From an uncultured Prevotella sp. (lineage in GTDB: Bacteria > Bacteroidota > Bacteroidia > Bacteroidales > Bacteroidaceae), in assembly GCA_900317405.1 (NCBI GenBank), contig ONGP01000018.1:1-64000 (forward strand): DNA of 64,000 nt, read 5' to 3'. Under the pieces are notes generated by a model that saw only the letters and a program-made list of their open reading frames with translations, was not told the origin of the DNA and made no database searches. This document shows positions 24,485-33,356 of this stretch, in pieces. Numbering within the stretch: position 1 is the first letter of the stretch; every line of letters begins with the position of its first letter. The position numbers and the translations under genes were made by a program.

Positions 24485-24946
24485 ATGATGAATGATATGA
24501 AAGCAATGAGATTTTTGGCAGTACTGGCCATCGGTTTAATGAGTGTGATGAGCGTAAAGGCTCAAGGCCAGCGAATGCTTGAGTTCCAGGTGATGATGTC
24601 TATGCATGATACCATTTATAAGAACTTCATCAAGGATGGGAAACACAAAGAAGCGATTGCCCCGCTAACAACGTTAATAAACATACTCGACACCACAACA
24701 ATCTGTCGGGACACAGAAATGTCGCCCGAAATGGTAAAAGCTGCAAATGCCGATTATCTTTATGATTTAGCCTGCTGGTACAACTGCAAAATTGCAGGCC
24801 GTGAGACTGCCGACTATCGTTCCTTCGGCGAGGCTGATGTGCAGACATTCTGCCAGATATTCGACCGCCTGTCGAATGAGGGCATCAGCGATCCCGCAGA
24901 ACTCTATCGCAAAGGAATTCTGGAGTATTTGAAAATCTATGAGTAA
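24485..24946 (+). CDS. Small secreted protein, unknown function
   Basis: 153 residues with a signal peptide (hydrophobic core FLAVLAIGLMSVMSV, then KAQG). ATGs at 24485, 24497 and 24506 are all possible; the second or third gives the most typical signal. The mature part is helical (HDTIYKNFIKDGKHKEAIAP, ADYLYDLACWYNCKIAG, TFCQIFDRLSNEGISDPAEL), reminiscent of TPR-like helices, but no family is recognised. It overlaps the acyltransferase gene by 8 bases. Confidence 0.75.
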   Translation: MMNDMKAMRFLAVLAIGLMSVMSVKAQGQRMLEFQVMMSMHDTIYKNFIKDGKHKEAIAPLTTLINILDTTTICRDTEMSPEMVKAANADYLYDLACWYNCKIAGRETADYRSFGEADVQTFCQIFDRLSNEGISDPAELYRKGILEYLKIYE

Positions 24947-25964
24947 AAAACGGCTTTTATATCTGGACAATCTGAAGGTGTGCCTGACGGTGCTGGTGAT
25001 ATTCCACCACGCCGGTCAGGCATACGGCGATGGTGGCGACTGGGCTTACCACCCCAGCAATCCTGCCGAGTATATACCTTGGATATGGCACTTCTTCTCT
25101 GTCAATGCAGCCTTTTTTATGGGGTTGTTCTTCCTGATATCAGGTTATTTTGTGCCTACGAGTTTCGATAAGCAAGGGACAAAGATGTTTGTGCAGAAGA
25201 AACTCATCCACCTGGGTATTCCGCTGTTGCTGATGGGGGGACTGTTATCTGTTTTAACTGGCAAACCGGAGATCGGACACATGTGGTATATCGAGAGTCT
25301 GCTGGTGTTCTGTCTCATTTATACCTTAATACGATTGATAAGCAAACCGATAAATGACGAATGCACGTCGAGACCCACTATCATCGGCCTGCTGATATTT
25401 GGTGGCATAATGGGCATAGGCAGTTATCTGATTCGTCAGATCAGCCCGCAGGATCATTGGATCTGGCCTTTTGGCATTATACCGTTGCCAATGGAACCCG
25501 CACATTATCTGCAATACGTCATGATGTTCGTTATCGGCATTCTGACACGAAGATTTGCCTGGTTCGAAAAGATGGGTAACACCACTGGAGCATTATCGCT
25601 ATCGATTGGCTGCTTGTTGGCATTAGGCATCTATCTTCGCGATGGCGGAGCATGGAACGACTTTGTTACAGAGTGGTTTGGCATCTACGAATCGCTCTTG
25701 TGTGTCTTCATCTGTTTCGGACTGCTCTGGCTGTTCCGCGAGTATGGCAACTGGGGCAGTCGGTTCTGGCAGTGGTGCGCCGCTCAGTCGTATGGCGCAT
25801 ACATCTTCCATCTACTGCTGATGATAGTTCTGCAATATGCCACCGACGGTCTCTGGATGGGAGCCTTCGGTAAGTTCTTGTTCATTGGCATAATTACCAC
25901 AATCTGTTCGTTTGTGCTCACTTGGTTGGTAAGGATGATTCCCGGAGTAAAGAAAGTATTATGA
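24939..25964 (+). CDS. Acyltransferase-3 family membrane protein
   Basis: 341 residues with about ten membrane helices. The opening RLLYLDNLKVCLTVLVIFHHA contains the paired histidines typical of acyltransferase family 3 (OafA/YrhL-like), which O-acylate surface glycans or small molecules using cytoplasmic acyl donors. Its stop overlaps the next start (ATGA), so translation is coupled. Target glycan unknown. Confidence 0.9.
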   Translation: MSKKRLLYLDNLKVCLTVLVIFHHAGQAYGDGGDWAYHPSNPAEYIPWIWHFFSVNAAFFMGLFFLISGYFVPTSFDKQGTKMFVQKKLIHLGIPLLLMGGLLSVLTGKPEIGHMWYIESLLVFCLIYTLIRLISKPINDECTSRPTIIGLLIFGGIMGIGSYLIRQISPQDHWIWPFGIIPLPMEPAHYLQYVMMFVIGILTRRFAWFEKMGNTTGALSLSIGCLLALGIYLRDGGAWNDFVTEWFGIYESLLCVFICFGLLWLFREYGNWGSRFWQWCAAQSYGAYIFHLLLMIVLQYATDGLWMGAFGKFLFIGIITTICSFVLTWLVRMIPGVKKVL

Positions 25965-26485
25965 TTACGAGTGAGAGACTGAGGCATACATTTAGCGAGG
26001 GTGGAGCGCAGGAAATATATCAGAAGATCAGGGCAGCGGGCGATTTCCTCGGCTTTGCACGACGGTATGTTTTCGATTCGGACTATCGGGTGGCAAGGAG
26101 TGCCTTGTGGGGACTGACTAAATCCACCAACGAGGAACTATCAGAATTACAGGTAATACTTAATGAACTGATAGACCAAGCCATGCAGACGGAGAATTCA
26201 TCCGTGAGGCGACTGACCCTGAACATCATCGAGCGATTAAGTATGGACGAAGACGATCTGAGGACAGACTTCCTCGACTTCTGTTTCGAGCACATGGTCT
26301 GCATCGAGGAGTTCCCCGGCATCCAGACGCTTTGCATGAAGCTCGCCTATCGCATGTGTACTTTCTATCCGGAACTGATGGACGAACTGAAGCGCACCCT
26401 CGAAGCGATGGAGATTGACTATTACAAGCCCGCCGTGAAGTGTCTGCGCAAAAGGATTCTCAGCGGGAAATATAAATCAAAATGA
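25961..26485 (+). CDS. Helical-repeat (HEAT-like) protein, unknown function
   Basis: 174 residues from the ATG at 25961, chosen because it makes the 4-base ATGA overlap with the acyltransferase gene; an earlier in-frame ATG at 25922 is inside that gene. The sequence is almost all helical with paired amphipathic helices (SVRRLTLNIIERLSMDEDDL, LMDELKRTLEAMEIDYYKP), like HEAT-type repeats. No catalytic motif is seen. It overlaps the hydrolase gene by 4 bases. Confidence 0.75.
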   Translation: MITSERLRHTFSEGGAQEIYQKIRAAGDFLGFARRYVFDSDYRVARSALWGLTKSTNEELSELQVILNELIDQAMQTENSSVRRLTLNIIERLSMDEDDLRTDFLDFCFEHMVCIEEFPGIQTLCMKLAYRMCTFYPELMDELKRTLEAMEIDYYKPAVKCLRKRILSGKYKSK

Positions 26486-26925
26486 TGGAAGAAGAATTAA
26501 AAATCGGCTCTACGCCGGCGCTACTCATTGGCGAAAAGAGTGACAAGGTGTTTCTTTTTGTACACGGATTGCATGGACGAAAGGAAGAGGCATTGGCCTT
26601 TGCAGAGGTGGCCTTGCCAAAAGGGTATCAAGTTATGGGTATCGACCTGCCTGTAGAACGCAAGCCTTGGGAGGTGCTGCCTTTGCTGAATGAGATACGT
26701 GATTATCTATACAAGAATTGGCAATCGGTTTCCGTTCGTGCCAACAGCATAGGCTCGTGGTTTTCGTTGTTGGCATTCCAGAGCAAGAAAGTGGAACAGG
26801 CATTACTTGTCTCTCCGATTCTCGATATGAAGAAGTTTATAGAACTGATGCCACAGTGCGAGGATGACTATTACGAGTGGGTTGTTAATAACACGATTAC
26901 TTGCTGGGATACAAATCCGTGTTAA
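26482..26925 (+). CDS. Alpha/beta hydrolase, truncated at the C-terminus
   Basis: 147 residues. The start is a normal alpha/beta-hydrolase: VFLFVHGLHGRKEEALAF with the HG oxyanion motif, then MGIDLP and the nucleophile elbow ANSIGSW. Full members are usually well over 200 residues and place the catalytic Asp and His in the last third. Here the frame ends shortly after helix YYEWVVNNTITCWD, so both are missing. The stop is 18 bases from the convergent phosphatase gene. Probably a deletion product, non-catalytic unless the missing part is supplied elsewhere. Confidence 0.75.
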   Translation: MMEEELKIGSTPALLIGEKSDKVFLFVHGLHGRKEEALAFAEVALPKGYQVMGIDLPVERKPWEVLPLLNEIRDYLYKNWQSVSVRANSIGSWFSLLAFQSKKVEQALLVSPILDMKKFIELMPQCEDDYYEWVVNNTITCWDTNPC

Positions 26926-26943
26926 AATCTTCATTTCTCTTGA

Positions 26944-29034
26944 CTATGGGTTGCAAGTGTCCACCACCAGACACCTGATGGCGAGCATCGTGAGATCGTC
27001 ATTAGGTGCTGCACCGTTGCGGTGCGACTCTACCGACTGGCTGATGGTGTCGATAACCTGCTTGGCAGTATCTGATTTCATTTGTTGCATCATCTGTTGC
27101 AGCTGGTCGTCGCCATACTGCTCCTGTACCTGGTTTTCGGCCTCGTTCAGTCCGTCAGTATAGATAAAGAGCAGCTTGCCGCTGATATTATCAAGCTCCT
27201 CACCCTCAAATTCTAGTTCAGGCCACAGGCCGATGGGGGCATTCGGTTCTACTTCGATAAACTCGCCATCGAGCAGTGGAGGATTATGTCCGGCATTGCA
27301 GTAGTAAAGATGGCCGGTAGTGAGGTCGGCTTCGCCTATAAACATGGTGACGAACATGCCGTTATCGTTGTTCTCCGAAAGCTCATTGTTCAGGCGGTTG
27401 GCAATATCGCAGGGTTTACGCCGCTGCTTGGCCATAGCGCGGAAAAGGCGGATGGCCTGTGCCATGAACAGCGAGGCAGGAACACCCTTGCCGCTTACGT
27501 CGCCAAGGCAGAAGTATAGCCGATTGTCGATAATCTCGAAACTGTAGAGGTCGCCACCCACTTCCTTCGCAGGCGACATCAGTCCGTAGAGGTCCAGGTC
27601 GCTACGCTCAGGGAAAGCCTGTGGCACCATCGACATCTGAATGTCGCGGGCGATGCGCAGTTCACTCTCAATGCGCTCCTTGGCGGTGGTGGTTTCCTCA
27701 AGCTGGTCGTAGGCAACTGCCAACTGGTGGTAGGCATGTTTCAGTCGGCGTGCTGACAGTTGACGGCGGTATAGGTAGAAGCTGAGGAAGCAGATTACTA
27801 GCAGCGCTATGGCTCCTCCAGCAGCTATAAGTATATGATGGGCATGCTCCTTCTCCTCTTGGGCATGCACCTTCGATTGGTATTCGCTCAGTTGCAGGTT
27901 CTTGTTGTTGGTTTCAAGTCTGTCGTTCTCCAGCTGCATAGTTGCATTGGCCAGTTCTGCGTCACGGTTCTTTAGTTTTAGCATCAGGGCCTCTTCCTCC
28001 AGCTGTTTGTTCTCGAGTTCTTCGGCCGCAATGTCGAGTCGCATCTGCTGATTTCGCAACTTCAACTCCTTAGCCTCTAGTTCCACTCGTCCCAAATCCA
28101 TAGTGGCGGTCATCTCCATCAGCAGGTGATTGTTACGTCTGCTATTGATAGAGTCGCGCAACTCCCAATATCTCTGTTGTGTGAAGTAAGCATTTCTATA
28201 ATCGCCCTTGCGTTTGTGTATAAGGCTGAGCAAGTCATTCCTGAAGAGTGGCGATCTCAGTTTATTGCAGAGAGCGATGGCTTCGTCGTACTGATGATCA
28301 TTGATTTTTCGCCATACTGCGATTACGGCGCCGCTGGAGTCATCGCGTCCGTATGCTTTCTTGGCTTTCTCGCGCTCGCCCCAAACGTAGTCGAACTCCT
28401 TCTGATATTCAGCCGCATCCTTTACGTTATATAAAGCTGTATCCACCTTACTCAGACAGATTACCGACCATGCGTTCAACCTATGCATGGCACTGATATT
28501 GGGTTCCTTCAGGGCTTGTTCGGCATCGACGATGGCCTGATGGATTTTTCTGTTGGTAAGGCTGATTCTGGCCAATTCTATCCACGAGGCTGCCGCACTC
28601 TCGTTGGGAAAATTCTCGTGCAGATAACTGATGGCTTTCTTGAAGTTCTGTATACCCTCCTGATAGTCGCCCATCATGCTCTGTATGGTGCCCATCACAT
28701 GTGTACCTGTATAGATGCCGTACTTATGGTCGTGGTTCAGGGCATAATGCTGCATATCCTTGGCGATGAGCTGTCCCTTATTGCGCTGCTGATGGTTGGC
28801 AAAGTAGAGGGCCTGATTTGACCATGCCTTGTAGAATGTGCGTTCGTCGCCAGCCTTCTGAGCCGCCTCCTTCAGTTTGTTGGTAATATCAACGAAAGCA
28901 GTCTCGTCGTTTTTATTGTAGAGCTGGTACATCTCTTTCTGCAGTTGAGCGATGTCATCGGCAGCTGCTGATTGTGCCCACGTCGGCATCATACCCGACA
29001 CAAGTATCAGAATAAGAAGGATAAGCTTTTTCAT
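26944..29034 (-). CDS. SpoIIE-family (PP2C-type) serine phosphatase with periplasmic TPR-like sensor
   Basis: 696 residues from the ATG at 29034, which starts a proper signal peptide (MKKLILLILILVSGMMPTWAQ). TPR-like helices follow to about residue 300, then a long coiled coil (VELEAKELKLRNQQ to EEKEHAH), one membrane helix (ILIAAGGAIALLVICFLSF), a second coiled coil and the PP2C domain. Metal-site motifs there are EVGGDLYSFE and FCLGDVSGKGVPASLFMAQ; YCNAGHNPPLL follows. Such proteins relay outside signals by dephosphorylating anti-anti-sigma-like proteins. A related gene, frameshifted, is at 51304-53327. Confidence 0.92.
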   Translation of the reverse strand: MKKLILLILILVSGMMPTWAQSAAADDIAQLQKEMYQLYNKNDETAFVDITNKLKEAAQKAGDERTFYKAWSNQALYFANHQQRNKGQLIAKDMQHYALNHDHKYGIYTGTHVMGTIQSMMGDYQEGIQNFKKAISYLHENFPNESAAASWIELARISLTNRKIHQAIVDAEQALKEPNISAMHRLNAWSVICLSKVDTALYNVKDAAEYQKEFDYVWGEREKAKKAYGRDDSSGAVIAVWRKINDHQYDEAIALCNKLRSPLFRNDLLSLIHKRKGDYRNAYFTQQRYWELRDSINSRRNNHLLMEMTATMDLGRVELEAKELKLRNQQMRLDIAAEELENKQLEEEALMLKLKNRDAELANATMQLENDRLETNNKNLQLSEYQSKVHAQEEKEHAHHILIAAGGAIALLVICFLSFYLYRRQLSARRLKHAYHQLAVAYDQLEETTTAKERIESELRIARDIQMSMVPQAFPERSDLDLYGLMSPAKEVGGDLYSFEIIDNRLYFCLGDVSGKGVPASLFMAQAIRLFRAMAKQRRKPCDIANRLNNELSENNDNGMFVTMFIGEADLTTGHLYYCNAGHNPPLLDGEFIEVEPNAPIGLWPELEFEGEELDNISGKLLFIYTDGLNEAENQVQEQYGDDQLQQMMQQMKSDTAKQVIDTISQSVESHRNGAAPNDDLTMLAIRCLVVDTCNP

Positions 29035-29061
29035 AAGCTGATGTTTTAGATTATTCTGCGG

Positions 29062-29092
29062 CAAATATACAGACAATTTCTTAAAAATCAAA
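29062..29092 (-). promoter_or_regulatory. Promoter of the SpoIIE phosphatase gene
   Basis: On the minus strand TTTG (opposite 29089-29092), 19 bases, TATATTTG (opposite 29062-29069), about 28 bases before the start at 29034. It supports that start over the longer open frame. Confidence 0.7.
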
Positions 29093-29152
29093 ACAATAAG
29101 CACAAAATCGCAAAACAATTTGTATCTTTGCAGCGTTAAAAACGAAAAATAG

Positions 29153-30268
29153 ATGTACAAGACCCGCAAATTACCCAACACGCGAATTGATGTGGCCGAT
29201 GCCTTGAGAGGTATCGCTGTGGCCGGCATCATACTTTATCACTCTGTTGAGCACTTCAACATCTTCACCCAGGAGCCGATAGTCCACCCACTAGCAAGCG
29301 ATCAGACGGTGGCCGATGTGCTAGCTTGGCTACTTTCGGGCAAGATGTACGGTATCTTCGCCATGCTCTTCGGACTTAGTTTCTTCATCATGAACGATAA
29401 TCAGCAGCAGAAAGGCAAAAGCTTCTCTGGTCGCTTTGCCTGGCGCATGTGTCTGCTGTTCATGTTTGGCATCATCAACGTGACCTTCTACGATGGCGAC
29501 ATCCTGATGCTATACGCGTGCTATGGTCTGCTGCTCATCCCTATCAGCTATCTGCCGTCCAGGTGGGTGTGGGCCATCATTATCTTGCTGGCCATCCAAC
29601 CCGTAGAACTGTTCTGTCTGCTCACTGGTACCACCATCGACCACAGCACCATGTGGGAGCTGTATGGCAAGATAAATAGCGCACACGAACATGGTACATT
29701 CTTAGAAAATGCCCTCACCAACCTTCGATATGGTTTTGAAGTTAACTTCCGATTCAACATCTTCAGCGGACGACTTACACAGTTGCTCTGTCTGTTTATT
29801 CTTGGTATGCAGTTGGGCCGCCAGCGAATGTTCTACAACGAGGGGCGCCACTTACAGATATGGCATAGCCTACTCGTCACTTCGGTCCTCGGCCTTGGTG
29901 CGCTGATTAATCCAGATTTCGGCGAACTGGAATCATGGCTAAAACCCATCTGCAACCTCATTATCCTATTGCTGATTGTGTCGGCAACTGTCTCTGCCTG
30001 GTATGCCTTCGAGGGCGTGCGCCGAGTGCTCCGTCATCTTTGCATCTTTGGTCGTATGAGTCTTACCAACTATCTACTCCAGTCCATCATCGGCTGCTTT
30101 ATCTTCTGTGGTTATGGTCTAGCCTGTTATCGCCTTTTAGGCATCACCTATGCCGTGATGGTTGGATGCGGTATGGTGATTGTCCAATATCTCTTCGCCC
30201 GCTATTGGTTTAGTTTCCACCCTCGCGGACCGTTAGAGGGCCTGTGGAGGAAACTTACATGGATTTGA
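29153..30268 (+). CDS. DUF418 family (YeiB-like) membrane protein
   Basis: 371 residues with about ten membrane helices. The N-terminal RIDVADALRGIAVAGIILYHS and the C-terminal block with GRMSLTNYLLQSIIGCFIF are signatures of DUF418/YeiB proteins, which belong to the acyltransferase-like membrane superfamily and have no settled function. A -7 box (TATCTTTG, 29123-29130) precedes it. The PAP2 gene follows after 11 bases. Confidence 0.9.
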   Translation: MYKTRKLPNTRIDVADALRGIAVAGIILYHSVEHFNIFTQEPIVHPLASDQTVADVLAWLLSGKMYGIFAMLFGLSFFIMNDNQQQKGKSFSGRFAWRMCLLFMFGIINVTFYDGDILMLYACYGLLLIPISYLPSRWVWAIIILLAIQPVELFCLLTGTTIDHSTMWELYGKINSAHEHGTFLENALTNLRYGFEVNFRFNIFSGRLTQLLCLFILGMQLGRQRMFYNEGRHLQIWHSLLVTSVLGLGALINPDFGELESWLKPICNLIILLLIVSATVSAWYAFEGVRRVLRHLCIFGRMSLTNYLLQSIIGCFIFCGYGLACYRLLGITYAVMVGCGMVIVQYLFARYWFSFHPRGPLEGLWRKLTWI

Positions 30269-30279
30269 TCTGATTGCGA

Positions 30280-30846
30280 ATGAAGCACGCGTTACTACTA
30301 TTGGCGTTCTTGATCGCAGGAGTTATTCCTAACCAAGCGCAAACAGAAACAAGAAGCAGCACCATCGACGATGTGGCGCAGCATCTGCCAATGGCTTCGG
30401 TTTTGGTGCTCAAAGCCTGCGGCATGGGTAGCAACGAAGCATGGGCGAGTACGCTAGCTACTTGTGCCGCAACTTACCTGATTGGTACAGGCACAACGTG
30501 GGCTCTGAAGCAAACCACCAACGAACTACGTCCTGATGGCAGAGATCGTCACTCATTGCCATCAGGACATGCTATGTACGCTTTTGCCGGAGCTACGGCA
30601 TTACGTCATGAATGTGGCAAGAAATATCCATGGATAGCAGTTGCAGGATACAGCGTAGCCACACTAGTTGCTGCGGACCGTGTGCGTCTGCGCCGCCACT
30701 ACACCCATGATGTTATCTGCGGTGCCGCAATAGGTGCACTCTCTGGCGAACTCACCTACTACATCAAGCGTCGCTTATTACGATCAAAAAACGTTGACAT
30801 TGCCTTTACAGGACAAACGCTAAACGTGCGTTGTACCATCCCATAA
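30280..30846 (+). CDS. PAP2-family phosphatase
   Basis: 188 residues from the ATG at 30280 (an in-frame TTG lies 6 bases earlier). Signal peptide (ends NQAQ), then the acid phosphatase motifs: KQTTNELRPDGRDRHS, SLPSGHAMYAFAG and RVRLRRHYTHDVICGAAIG. It would remove phosphate from lipid phosphates such as undecaprenyl diphosphate or lipid A in the envelope. The stop codon is 2 bases before a large palindromic element. Confidence 0.9.
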   Translation: MKHALLLLAFLIAGVIPNQAQTETRSSTIDDVAQHLPMASVLVLKACGMGSNEAWASTLATCAATYLIGTGTTWALKQTTNELRPDGRDRHSLPSGHAMYAFAGATALRHECGKKYPWIAVAGYSVATLVAADRVRLRRHYTHDVICGAAIGALSGELTYYIKRRLLRSKNVDIAFTGQTLNVRCTIP

Positions 30847-30848
30847 AC

Positions 30849-31045
30849 TATTCACGTTATTCATTTATTCACATGTACAGGAAGGATTTGTCAAAATAAG
30901 TTTTGTAGGAAGAGTAGTTAGTATTAAATTATATATATTATATATTATATTATAATATAATATATAATATATATAATTCTTCCTTCTTCAACAAGCAGGT
31001 TACAAAAACCTTCTTGTACATGTGAATAAATGAATAACGTGAATA
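30849..31045. repeat. Nested palindromic element in the PAP2/GH2 convergent gap
   Basis: Two perfect 31-bp inverted arms lie at 30849-30879 and 31015-31045. Each arm holds three TATTCA units spaced 8-9 bases apart. Between them lies a perfect 52-bp palindrome of only A and T (30927-30978). The spacers (30880-30926, 30979-31014) are partly complementary, including GAAGG/CCTTC. Folded, the whole forms a hairpin or cruciform of about 197 bases. No open frame, tRNA or transposase is present. It may be a dispersed intergenic repeat, a two-way transcription barrier, or a protein-binding site. Confidence 0.9.
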
Positions 31046-31066
31046 AACAGCTCAGACTGATCAAAA

Positions 31067-31124
31067 CAGAAGTATAACTTCTGAATGGCAAAAGCGTAAC
31101 TTCTGGGCATCAGAAGTTACGCTT
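31067..31124. terminator. Two-way terminator built from repeated CAGAAGTTA units
   Basis: A perfect 14-bp stem AAGCGTAACTTCTG (31092-31105) and CAGAAGTTACGCTT (31111-31124) with a 5-base loop lies 20 bases from the GH2 stop codon. Just left of it is a smaller hairpin, CAGAAGT ATA ACTTCTG (31067-31083), with the same core, so the unit is duplicated. Confidence 0.7.
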
Positions 31125-31144
31125 CTATATACTAAAAGTATTTA

Positions 31145-33343
31145 CTAAATCGACAGCGTTGCCGTAGGCAGATCGCTCTTAATAGTAACCTTCGCTTTAC
31201 CTTTCTTGATGGTACTGCGGACTACCAGTAGGGCACGTCCTTTCCACGTGGTGACACGGGGTGAGGTCTTTGGTTCGCGGTCTTGGAAATCGGCGGTGGC
31301 AAAAGCCATCATGCGGCCTTGCCCCTGAACAATAGCCTCGCAGGGGATGGCAGCATCGGGACATACACGGCCCTGGGCATCAACCACCTCGACAGTTATG
31401 TAAACAAGGTCCTGACCATCAGCTTTAAGCGCAGGTTTGTCGGCAGTGAGACGCAGCCGAGCAGGCTCTCCGGCCGTGCTCAGCGCGACGCTCTGCCCTC
31501 CTGCCTCAGCACGCAGTGTTCCGGCCTCGTAAGGCACACTGAACACTGCCTTGAACTCTGTGCTGATGTCAACACTCTTTTTACCTATTTGTTTGTCGTT
31601 CAGATACAGTGTCACCTCGGGCGCCTTGGTGTAAACCTCCACCTCTACGGGCTTGCCTTCCCATCCCTGCCAGTTCCAGCTCTCCCAAGTGGGCCATACG
31701 CTCCATGATGTAGTGTTAATCTTGCCACGATAGCCATCGGGCTCCTTCACAGCCATGTACAAATCCTTAGAATCCTTCCACAACATCTCTCGATAATGAC
31801 TGATGGGCTTGCGCCAGCCAGTAATGTCTACATCGCCGCAATAGGCACCATGCCACTCGGGCACACCACCTTCGCGCCAGCTTTCGCCTGGTGTCTCGCC
31901 ATCGTAGTAGTTGCGACCAATACCCGACTCACCAAGGTAGTCGAGACCTGTCCATACCATGTCGCCAATAACGTATGGATAATCACTTACAACCTTCCAG
32001 TTTCTGAAAGCATCGCGCGGATAGCTCTCGGTCTGCCACATCACGCGTTTTGGATTGCGCTGATGATCGCTGGCGTGTTTGAATATCATATAGTTATATC
32101 CACCGATATCGAGTACATCAAAGTGAGGATCGTAGATTTCCCAATCTCTGTCCCAAGCACAAAGAGCCTCAGTGACAGGGCGAGTGGTATCGTATTTAAG
32201 TATTTCATTCTTCAACATCTTCGCGGTATGTACCACGCGGATGTCCTTGCGCTCGATGACCTCGTTGCCTATGCTCCAGCTGATGATGCTGGGGTGGTTG
32301 CGGTCGCGAACTACCATAGCACGTATATCCTCCTGATAGCAAGAATCAATCAGCGTAGAATAGTCGTAGGGCTTCTTAGCTGTGCGCCATCCGTCGAAGG
32401 CTTCGCCGATGACAAGCATACCTATCGAATCACAGGCATCGAGGAAGGCACGTGTGGTGGGATTGTGCGAGGTGCGGATGAGATTAAAACCAGCTTCCTT
32501 CATCTGGCGCACCTTACGGATCTCAGCAGCGTCGAAGGCCATAGCTCCCAGCACGCCATCGTCGTGATGCACGCAGGCACCATTGATGAGCAGAGGCTTG
32601 CCATTGAGCAAGAAGCCCTTTTCGGCAGAATACTCAATGGTACGGATGCCATATGTAACGGGCAGCACATCGCCCTCAGCCTCGATGGTAGTATGGTAGA
32701 GGTAAGGATCATCAGGCGACCACAGGTGAGGGTTCTCCACATGCAGCGTCTTTGTAATCGGTTTGCGCGAACCATCATTCATGACCACCTCGGCTTTGAT
32801 GTTGACGGTGTGGATATCTGGAGTAGTAACATACAGGCTCTCTTCGTCAATATACTGCTTGCCTTTCGACACCAGCCATACATGGCGGTAGATGCCCGAG
32901 CCTGTATACCAGCGACAGTTAGGCAGCTCTGAGTTATCAACCTTTACCAGCACCTCATTCAGGTGCTTGTCTCTATATAAATAAGGTGTAACGTCGACTG
33001 TGAATGGCGTGTAGCCATAGGCATGCTGACCAGCCTTCTGGCCGTTGATGAACACCTCGGCCTTCTGATATACACCCTCAAAGTGCAGTTTTACCACCTC
33101 GCCCTTTGGTGTGGCAAACATCTTGCGATACTCGCCCTTGCCACCAGGATACCAACCACCATCGGTACCATTGGTAGCTTCGGCTGTGGGATCAGAAGCA
33201 TACGATATAGCCCAATCGTGGGGCAAATCTACACTGATGGTCTTACCCTCGTGGGTAAACTTCCATCCATTGTCGAACAGCGTTCTCTGCGCCTGCATCT
33301 GCAGTGCCAGCAGCGAAACAAAAATTGTAATACACTTTTTCAT
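31145..33343 (-). CDS. GH2 beta-galactosidase-like exoglycosidase, exported
   Basis: 732 residues with a signal peptide (ends QMQAQ). The N-terminal jelly-roll (GWKFTHEGKTISVDLPHDWA), the immunoglobulin-like domain and the TIM barrel follow GH2 order. The acid/base Glu is in SWSIGNEV (about 360) and the nucleophile Glu in MWQTESYP (about 437). A C-terminal DUF4982-like and Ig-like part ends the protein. It likely removes beta-galactosyl, or another beta-linked sugar, from oligosaccharides in the periplasm. It lies 13 bases behind the GH29 gene in the same operon. Confidence 0.92.
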   Translation of the reverse strand: MKKCITIFVSLLALQMQAQRTLFDNGWKFTHEGKTISVDLPHDWAISYASDPTAEATNGTDGGWYPGGKGEYRKMFATPKGEVVKLHFEGVYQKAEVFINGQKAGQHAYGYTPFTVDVTPYLYRDKHLNEVLVKVDNSELPNCRWYTGSGIYRHVWLVSKGKQYIDEESLYVTTPDIHTVNIKAEVVMNDGSRKPITKTLHVENPHLWSPDDPYLYHTTIEAEGDVLPVTYGIRTIEYSAEKGFLLNGKPLLINGACVHHDDGVLGAMAFDAAEIRKVRQMKEAGFNLIRTSHNPTTRAFLDACDSIGMLVIGEAFDGWRTAKKPYDYSTLIDSCYQEDIRAMVVRDRNHPSIISWSIGNEVIERKDIRVVHTAKMLKNEILKYDTTRPVTEALCAWDRDWEIYDPHFDVLDIGGYNYMIFKHASDHQRNPKRVMWQTESYPRDAFRNWKVVSDYPYVIGDMVWTGLDYLGESGIGRNYYDGETPGESWREGGVPEWHGAYCGDVDITGWRKPISHYREMLWKDSKDLYMAVKEPDGYRGKINTTSWSVWPTWESWNWQGWEGKPVEVEVYTKAPEVTLYLNDKQIGKKSVDISTEFKAVFSVPYEAGTLRAEAGGQSVALSTAGEPARLRLTADKPALKADGQDLVYITVEVVDAQGRVCPDAAIPCEAIVQGQGRMMAFATADFQDREPKTSPRVTTWKGRALLVVRSTIKKGKAKVTIKSDLPTATLSI

Positions 33344-33356
33344 ACGATATAGTTGA

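Noticed and set aside
30849..31045. Chromosomal replication origin
   Set aside because: The arms fit DnaA-box patterns and the core is AT-rich, but there is no dnaA, dnaN or other origin gene nearby and only one perfect box per arm. Kept as an unexplained repeat.
31796..32932. Open frame of 378 codons on the plus strand opposite GH2
   Set aside because: It overlaps the GH2 barrel with catalytic motifs on the minus strand; no recognisable protein pattern.
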